A stretch of 64,000 bases of DNA from contig OY292277.1 in the NCBI GenBank assembly GCA_958496175.1, forward strand, positions 35,599,050-35,663,049. The letters are read 5' to 3'. This DNA comes from Sisyra terminalis (Eukaryota > Arthropoda > Insecta > Neuroptera > Sisyridae). Position numbers and translations under genes: made by a program. The notes beneath the pieces are model-generated. The model saw only the letters and a list, made by a program, of their open reading frames with translations, ran no database searches and was not told the origin of the DNA. Below, in pieces: positions 56,128 to 64,000 of the stretch. Each line of letters opens with the position of its first letter. The first letter of the stretch is position 1.

Positions 56128-57824
56128 GTATTCATATAAATATAGTTAATAATAATGCAATATTATTGATATCCATGAATTTTAGGTGGAATGAAGTTCA
56201 CCAGGTCCTCTAGTTACAGATAAATTATGAACCAAAACTACTTTATGGATTTTTAACATAACATTTTATTGGAAATTCCTAAGTAGATATTTTACGTAGG
56301 AATACAAATATTTTTGTCTGCACTAATCTGGAACATTCTGTTTATTTCTGATAAATTTATAATTAAATTGGTTCTTTTTTTAGAAAATCTAATTACTGTT
56401 AATTGATTTTAAATTAAATCAATTTAATTTCAGTGCTATAAGCTTGAAAAAGGAGCATTAATAATGGTCGAACAATTTCTAATTCGCTCGGCGTTCATCC
56501 TAAACAACACAAACCCCATTTATTGCCTCTTAAACAAGCTTCATTTATCCATAATTTAACGATTTAGATTTGCATAATGAATTTACATTTTCGGCTTCGA
56601 GTATATTTACAATGTATTATACAACATTCGGTTAAATTGACGTGATTCCAAACGAATTTAACTTATAAACCGAAACACACTGAATTTCACCGTCGAATTT
56701 CATTGCGAGGGGTTTTCGCTTCTATTTAGTTAAAGCTTGTACAATATACATTTAATTTTCAAGGGGATCCCTTCAACGGTACTCTATTACATTAAAACGA
56801 CAAGAAAGTTGATGAAAGTTCATTTTGATGTGAAACCTCAACATTCTGTTCGTTTGAAATTTATTTTAGATGGAATGTTCTTATTAAAATTCATAATGAA
56901 ACGCGTAAATGTTTCAAAAATTAGGAGTAAACAATTTCGTTAGGGTAAACATTTCTTTTTTGAGTTTTGGAAAGTACACGTGTTGAGGGAAAATAAACAC
57001 AAAAGTCTACCTCTACTACTGCGGACACGTTTAAACATTTATTTAATGTTTCCGGTTTAGTATAATCACTCGTCTATCAATTGTCATGTTGACATTAAAT
57101 ATTCTTCTAGATTCAACCAACGTCTTGTAAATTTTTCTTTTATCACTAGATGATAAATCATGAAAATATGTCAACAAAAATGGTGCGATTTATAAGGAAT
57201 TGAAATAGGGCAACGCTCAAAAATAAATGATGAATGAAATTTTTTTCTCGTATAAGTCTGATAATATCTCATCAAATTTCATAACATGAATGCCAAAAAT
57301 GTTTAAATCGTCCAAAAACAGCAAAAAATAGTTACTTGTCACAAATTTTTTAAAAAAAATGATGCTTTGTAAAATCAGTGATTTAGTAATGTTATAATTA
57401 AAACAACATAAAATATAATAAAACAAAATTCGTTTTTGCTTTATTCTTACAAATTGTGTAAATTATTTCTGGTTGTTTTCCATCCGATTGTACAGTACGT
57501 ACAATATTCATATACATATAAAAGAATACACTCCTTCATTCATGTGCAAATTCCATTTTAAATTATACATATATTATATATGACAATGATACCAGAGTTG
57601 GGAAAGTTGTGCTTGTTTTCCGAGGAAAACAGTTTTCGTTATTTTTTAATCAAAATCATTTAATGACGTGAATATATAATAACCGAATATAATAACGAGT
57701 TCAGCATTGTTGAGAAATTTTAATTTCTTTAATTGTGTTTAATAAAACTTACAAGTAGCTGATAACCCCAGAAATTTTTAAGTTACTCGTATTTCAATAT
57801 CTATCATTAAATTATAGTTTTGGA

Positions 57825-57975
57825 GGTTCAGACTACCCGCTCACCCTACAACAATCCAACCGGATCCCAGAGGGCTTGGGAAAAGAAAAAATCTTTTTTT
57901 GGTGAGTACTCGTTGCTGAACGACCATCCCGTCGGGGTCACCCATTGTGGTTGCCCACTACCACTTACATTTATA
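57825..57975. other. Short GC-rich block, unidentified
   Basis: In AT-rich surroundings, 57825-57975 is GC-rich (GACTACCCGCTCACCC, CCGGATCCCAGAGGGC, CGTCGGGGTCACCCATTG). It carries a consensus donor GTGAGT at 57901 on +. No tRNA cloverleaf or protein family is recognised. It could be a conserved RNA or TE fragment. Confidence 0.35.
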
Positions 57976-58096
57976 TAAATGTTTACTATTATAATACTTA
58001 TTTAACTAGCTTGTTATTAAATAATATATCTTTTCAGTACCACTTTGAAATAACTTATAAGCAGATAAATGGCAATTGAATGACTATTGGTTTAAA

Positions 58097-58122
58097 AACG
58101 ACATTCTTTTCCGGTACACCTA
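58097..58122. mobile_element. Mariner-type inverted repeat, right-end orientation
   Basis: The sequence TTCTTTTCCGGTACACCTAA is the reverse complement of a mariner-like end (TTAGGTGTACCGGAAAAG). It pairs with 58368-58395, but the two face away from each other. Confidence 0.5.
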
Positions 58123-58367
58123 ATAATATAACAATAACGGGTACGGGTACCATTATCCTTATGTGCACAACGTTACTGCGCAGGTAACGTATAATAAGTA
58201 GTAGTAGTTATTTAACCAGATATTTAAATGATTTATTAGTCAGTTATTTAACCTTTCGCAACACTAGATGTAACTTCATATATTTAAACCTGAAACAATG
58301 GAGATTAATATAGAAATTACAAAATATAACATGAAATGAAAACATACTTTATGTACTTACTTATGTA

Positions 58368-58395
58368 TTAGGTGTACCGAAAAGTAATTTCGTTT
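58368..58395. mobile_element. Mariner-type inverted repeat, left-end orientation
   Basis: TTAGGTGTACCGAAAAGTAA followed by TTTCG is of the form seen at ends of mariner elements. The sequence to its right up to about 58620 has no transposase. The opposite end was not found downstream. The 245 bp between this and 58122 is outside both elements in the present arrangement. Confidence 0.5.
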
Positions 58396-61083
58396 TTTTA
58401 ATAAAAAAATTAAAACACAAATTTTTGATACTACTTTTGATTTTAAATCAATAATATAGTCAGCGTCAAAAGCATCAATGTTTTGACAGACATCTAAAGT
58501 GCAAATTTGTAATGCCAAATTAGTAAAAATCAATTGATTACTAAGGACCATATCAAAAAAATATATTTTGAACATCACTTATGCTTTCAAACTCTATTAC
58601 TACTTAGTAAATGTTGTAACGATTGAAATAAATAGAAATCCGATGAAATAGCTTAGGTCAATTATAGTTGGTACAGCAATATCACCTCCCCCTTAATTAA
58701 TTCAGTTTTTTCCTAGATGTAACAGCTTCTTAAACCTAATGTTTTAGAGATAAAGGCAGTTTTTTTGACCTAGAAAACTACAATAGTTTCCATATTCATA
58801 GCTAGGGGTAGGTCTAGGAATTAGTATGCCACGCAGACGAAGTGGAAGCTACCAACTCGTTATTAATGGAACTAAATGTCTTTACAGAATTAATTTATTA
58901 TAACAAAACAGAGCTTCATATTTGTAGATATCTAATGTTTTAGACAAACATCTCATGGAAACACAAAATCAATTCCTGATAAAATATTGAACAAATTTAA
59001 AGTTGAAAATTTCAATGTGAAATTTTCCCTTGCCAGACAAATCGTCTGTCTATTCAAGACAAACAAGACGAACAAGTTGATTTACATTTCGCCCAAGGCC
59101 TCCGGAGGGTTGAAAACGAATTCAATTCTTTAGATTAGATGGGATGTTGCTTCCCCAACCGCACATCTCATTTAATTTAATCCCATAATTGGTCATTTCG
59201 ATTACTGAACACGTTTGGAAGTTGACATATCTAAATGCAACAGCTTAGAGAGTTCAACTTCTAAAACTACCCTAAACTAATCAAGCAGTAAGGGGCATTA
59301 CGGGGTGTTACAGGTCCAATCAATGACGTGTTAGTATGATGGGTGGAAATCACAATCAAACGTGGTTTGTTTATTAGCAGAACAGAGACGAAACTTAGCC
59401 GTTGAAGTTCTGCGTCAACATTTACTATATGTATTGTGTATAATCGACACTTGTACTTTTGAACTCTAGCACACCGAATGAAAGCTTTCGGGAGTTGTAT
59501 TCGCACCCTAAGTGAGGGATGTTCGTCTGTAGGACCCCTTTGTCGGTATATACTGTACGTGGAGCACTTGACTTTGATTGATGTATTTTTACGCCAAGTT
59601 TGTTTTTCGCTTGAAATTGAGACTATTATTAAACTGACAAATATTTCATTTTTTATTCTTATATTTTTCAAATTAAACGATTGATTTCTTTGGGAAAACA
59701 AAAGAAAAATATCATCATTCTCAATCATTGGGAAAGCAAAAAAAAAACCAACAAAATATTAAAACTTTTCAACACATCAAACAAAATAAAAATTCTTCCG
59801 ATAAGCTCAGTTCTCGAGTTTTCTAGGAAGAAAAAGGGTTAATTGTAGCTTTTAAACTTGTATCAAGTTGAATTTAAAAACTGCTTTTGTGTTGATAGAA
59901 ATATATCTGTTTAGAGCTCTTTGTTTAAATGCTTTCGTTACAGTTAACGACGGCTTTTATGAAAATTCAAAGATAAAATCTCAGCTCATTCCATCGATCC
60001 ACTCAAGGACAATATTAAAAACGTTGATTAAAACTTTTGCCGTCTACGTTCGAAACAAAAGTTTTATTTTACTCATCACTCGCGTTTCTAATGCTAGTTG
60101 ATTATAACAAAGTTTTGTTAAGTAGCATCAGGAAAATGAAAACGCCTGTCATTTCCTTTACGTTTGAAAAGCTCAGCATTCTGTTCCAAGTAGAGTCAAC
60201 TATATATATGGTTTTGTTAGTTCTAACATTTCTTTTCTCTCAAGTTCAATCAGGTTTCCGCGCGTTCGTCCAAGTGTGTAACACAAAAAAGATTGGATCA
60301 AAAGCTTTAGAAGAACAATCAATTTTTTTGCTATTTGTGGAAAGCTCGTGAGCATTATGAGGTTGTAAGCACGGACTTTTTCTCTTGTGATTTATCAACT
60401 TGATCTAAAGTGGATAACTTGTGGAATAGATGGATAAATCGAAAAAAGCACATTAATAGAAATAATATGACAGAACAACCTAAGTACATTAAAAATTAAG
60501 AGTAGTAATAAACTATTCTGAATTCGTATTTTTAACAAAAAAAATTTGGCAACATTATTGAAACTTAGTGTTCATTTTACTGATTTTAAAAAAACAAACC
60601 AAATTTTTGATATGTTTCTGAAAATGCAAAGGTTTGAAAGTAGAAAGTTTTTCGAAGATATACTTCTTTAGGCGCTCTGTTAGGGGGGAATAAACAACTG
60701 GCATTAAGATTTTCCTAACTGAAGTCGGTTACGCTCTTTAAAGCTCCGTTGTATAGCAACGAAAAAAAGCTTTATCAAAAGAATTTATATCAAAGTTAAA
60801 ACATTAAAACAATTTTATAACTGCTAAAATCTTACATTATTTTAACTATACTAAATCTGTTAAGGGAATTCTCCCATGTGGTGGGATAATTTTTTTTTTT
60901 GCATAAATTGCTTCCTTAAAATATCTAAAATATGGTGGTAAAATGACTGTTAATTTATCGTCGATCATTTCAGTTGGTTTCCCCCAAATTTGAAGCCAAA
61001 ATTAAAGCTGATTTTGTCAAAACATTTGACAAATTTTATAAATATAGTTTGATGGTTCTTTTCCATAGTTAGTTTATAATTTT

Positions 61084-61642
61084 GTATATTCTCTTTGTCT
61101 TAGGAATTTTTTATTTTATTTTTATTGTTAATTTTTATTTTTGTGCAACACGTTTCATTGGTTTCCTGACTTCCTCGGGTACTATTTAATTCTTAAAAAT
61201 ACCAATGTAACTGCCAATTACCTATGATGAAACTTTGGTAATAACAATTACAAAGGTTGTTACGATATATCTTGGTCGTAATAAATTGATAATTCCAATT
61301 TAATTATTTATCCTCAAAATCGAATTGTATATACAACTCAAATTTTGAGAGTCAGTCTTTTTATTCATCGTGTTGTTTATTTTTACTTGACACATCTCAC
61401 TAAGATTTTTTTTATCCAATGGTCCTTTTTATCCAAAGTGGTAATTTCATCAAACCTTATATATCAAATTACTATGATCGAGATATGCCGTAAAAATCTT
61501 AATAATTGTCATTATTAAGGTAATATCATAGGTAATTAGATTAGGTGTTTTTAGGAGTAATACCTGAGGAAGTCGGGAAACCGATGATACGTGTTGTACA
61601 AAAATAAAAAAATTAAAAATTCCCAAAACAAAGAGAATATAA
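61084..61642. repeat. Long imperfect inverted repeat (fold-back)
   Basis: The left arm 61084-61250 and right arm 61505-61642 are inverted copies (TATTCTCTTTGTCTTAGG, ACACGTTTCATTGGTTTCC, GACTTCCTCGGGTA and AATTACCTATGATG all recur inverted), with about 254 bp between. Arms of 140-170 bp with modest divergence suggest a fold-back transposon or an inverted duplication. The minus-strand open frame 61450-61752 overlaps it and is not credible as a gene. Confidence 0.8.
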
Positions 61643-62242
61643 ATATTTATGAACATAATTGAAGTTACTAAGTTACAGGAAAGTTTCGAACTAAAGTTTG
61701 AGACTAATTTAGTTTTACTATAAGTAATAAAACTGTGATAACGGGCAAACAAATTTGAAGATATTGATGTTCGTATTATCGTTTATATCTTCAACACTAA
61801 TAAAAATACATATATAGTGAACATCTTTTTAAAAACATGTATGTTTAACTTCTTTGTATGCAGAACTATCTTTAAAACTGATCTACTAAATAACAAACTA
61901 TGATAATTTTCATGAGTAACTTCAAACGTCCTTAACTTATAACTTTATAAAATTTTATATTGAAATTTTTACTTTATAAAAATACTTCAAACTATTTTCT
62001 TATTAAAGTAGAAGAATAAAGTATTCCAAACTGCACATTTTTATAACTATATACCTATAAAGTAATATTTTATTAGACTTTAACAGTTCAAATGCCGCAC
62101 ATTTATTATTTATAGAAATGCATTATATTTGTATTGATCCATCCAAAACTGTCAAAATTTTATTTTATTTTAATATAGTTTTTCCCTTGGGAACCACCTT
62201 AAACTTTTTATAGCACGTTTACATATAATATGTACATTGATA

Positions 62243-62484
62243 CAGTGGTGGATTAATCAGTAGGCTTAGGTTGAGTAGACTGAAGTCCAGGGCGGAAAAT
62301 TTTAAAGGGCGGCAATAAAAATTTGCTAATCATAGGAAAAGTTGATGTAATAACAACGATAAAGTACAAATTGCAATTCCATTGTAGAATAAATATAATT
62401 GTGAAATAGGGTATCGAATTTCAGAGGTCAGTAGGGGCGGCAAAAATTGAATAGCCTACTGGCGGGTTTGTAAATCCGCCACTG
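62243..62484. mobile_element. hAT-type MITE with perfect 8-bp target duplication
   Basis: Ends CAGTGGTGGATTAATC and AAATCCGCCACTG are inverted repeats of the common hAT form. CATTGATA flanks both sides exactly (62235-62242 and 62485-62492). It is 242 bp, and the interior includes AGGGCGGCAATAAAAATTTG. Noncoding. Confidence 0.92.
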
Positions 62485-63731
62485 CATTGATATATTGCAA
62501 TATTAATGTCCGTATTTAAGTATAACACAAATAACAAAAAATTCAAGAAAAAAAAGTAAAAAAATGAAATGAAAAATTTGTTTTTAAGCTCAAATATTTT
62601 ACAAGAATTAACTCTGTATATAAAAAAATGTTTAGTTTATGTGAAAATTAAAAATTAGATTTTAAAGATATACCAGGAGCGATCAATTCCTAAAACCCAT
62701 ATTGTTTCGTTTTGATTATTTATTTTAAAATATGATTTCCCAGAAACCCATGATACCATAATCACAAATATGAACCGAATGATGTCATAAATAAGGACTT
62801 GTGTTTTTATTTTGAAATTGAATTTTTTAGCTGGTATATCTAATTTCCATCAGAGTACCAAACTCATATTGGTTCAATGAAACCTATAGTAAAAAAAACG
62901 TAGTTTTTTAAATTTTTTTCTAGAAAATTTTATAGGACTTGTTAATACAATTCTTAAAACAGTATTAAAACAGTAATTTATTTGAAAATTAAAAAAAATA
63001 ACGTTTTACATCTACTATGTATGTGTAGAATGAAAGGGAAACTACGAAGCATTTAAGGTATTTCTTATATTTTCAATATTTGTATATGGCATGCAAGTTT
63101 ATTTTATTGGTTTACATAATCCAAGTATATGATACCCTATACTATTTTTATATGGTCTACTAAATAAATAAAACATCTACCAATTAAAAGCAGACTTATT
63201 TCGCATATAATATGTCGTACACCCACCTATATCAAACATAGTGTAATTTTTTTCAACATGCTATCGTCCTATATATAAACGGTAGCCAGATGGAATTTCA
63301 AACGAAGATGAAGTCATATTCTGAATGCAAAAACAGATGCAGAAGTTTATAGTATTTTTTTCAAGGTGAAACCAATCGTATAAACCAAATGCAATTTTCC
63401 AGTTTAAAAATCTTTGCTTCGTTTTTGCTAAACAAAAAATTAATTAAGAACTTTTGGTGATAATTTAACTTTTATTTAGTTTTAAATTAAGACTTGTAAA
63501 TTCATACTTAAATTAATATTATCTAATTAATACCATAGCATGACTCAGTTTGTTTGCTACATTTTTCCGGTTAGTTATAATATAATAATAATAACCCTAT
63601 CGAACACAAGAATTACTTTTTGATTAGGTTTTAACTGCTTTAAATTTTGAGTTGCGGATATTTCTTAAGTTTTATTTTTATTCATGAAAATTTAATCGTC
63701 CAGCTGGCCGATTTATTCACGAATTAAAGTA

Positions 63732-63780
63732 GAAAATGCAACGTTACCAAATATAAACCTCCTTAAAAGATATATGAGCC
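63732..63780. repeat. Single arm related to the CDC45 intron 8 MITE
   Basis: GAAAATGCAACGTTACCAAA, then TATAAACC and AGATATATGAGCC, aligns with the reverse complement of 23722-23767. The second arm is absent or beyond the window. Confidence 0.4.
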
Positions 63781-64000
63781 GATTTTATTGTATTTGATGT
63801 GGATTTTGATTGAATTTTCACAAATAAATTGAACCAAAATGGTTCTGATCCACGCTGACGTATCTGATCCACGGAAATACTATTAGAACATATTTAATGT
63901 ACATATTTAATAACCTAATGTACTTATTGGCGTGAAAGTTTTAAAACTTTTCAAAAACTAACAAAAACTTAAATAATTTTTAACAAGAACTATTTATCAT

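Larger units (their letters stand above)
48912..64000. other. TE-rich DNA, possibly another nucleoredoxin intron
   Basis: No nucleoredoxin N-terminal exon or other conserved gene was found. Elements listed separately account for about 3 kb. Stretches such as 50000-50640, 50720-53000, 56140-57820 and 62500-63730 show nothing I recognise. The minus-strand frame 59267-59728 (153 codons) overlaps a plus-strand frame 59478-59684, and neither shows a family. They lie in a less AT-rich patch at 59460-59580. Confidence 0.5.

Noticed and set aside
59267..59728. 153-codon minus-strand open frame
   Set aside because: No recognised domain, overlaps another frame on the plus strand, and no promoter or splice context supports it.
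61450..61752. 100-codon minus-strand open frame
   Set aside because: It overlaps the right arm of a long inverted repeat and has no conserved features.
1..64000. CRISPR arrays, operons or other prokaryotic features
   Set aside because: Spliced eukaryotic genes and insect transposons throughout; no regularly spaced repeats with unique spacers.

Overview
The window reads as nuclear DNA of an insect. It is strongly AT-rich, it holds spliced eukaryotic genes with mostly very short introns (about 56-77 bp) beside one huge intron, and it is crowded with insect-type mobile elements (tRNA-derived SINEs, hAT, PIF/Harbinger, Helitron and mariner relics). The short introns would suit a beetle, but the order cannot be fixed from the sequence alone.

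Four conserved protein-coding genes are supported. (1) unc-45, an intronless myosin/Hsp90 co-chaperone gene, lies at 12338-15169 on the + strand behind a TATA box and a heat-shock-element-like site. (2) BUD23 (the WBSCR22 family of 18S rRNA methyltransferases) lies at 16352-17411 + in five exons. (3) CDC45, a replication-fork helicase factor, lies at 20174-24207 + in nine exons, with an E2F-like site just upstream. (4) Nucleoredoxin (NXN-like) lies on the - strand from 26373 to at least 48911. Five exons were found, two of them separated by a 21.1-kb intron, and its N-terminal exon or exons are missing, probably to the right of the window. CDC45 and nucleoredoxin are convergent. The genes are unrelated housekeeping functions and show no sign of a shared pathway.

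The left 11.5 kb has no recognisable conserved gene but is odd. The + strand is strongly purine-rich and C-poor. A 1.1-kb transposon with 62-bp terminal inverted repeats interrupts this block. The block also holds an almost perfect 42-bp hairpin whose only two mismatches are G-U compatible on the + strand, two pairs of diverged direct repeats, and small exon-like open segments with good splice sites.

From about 24 kb to the end the noncoding DNA is largely a mosaic of transposons. At least eight copies of one tRNA-Leu/Ser-like SINE, four hAT-type elements (two with perfect 8-bp target duplications), one Harbinger element with TTA duplication, two Helitron-like elements, a diverged repeat family, and a long fold-back at 61 kb can be delimited. 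The nucleoredoxin intron also contains a small GC-rich island with a perfect RFX X-box and a proline-rich open frame, the best candidate in the window for a hidden exon or promoter.
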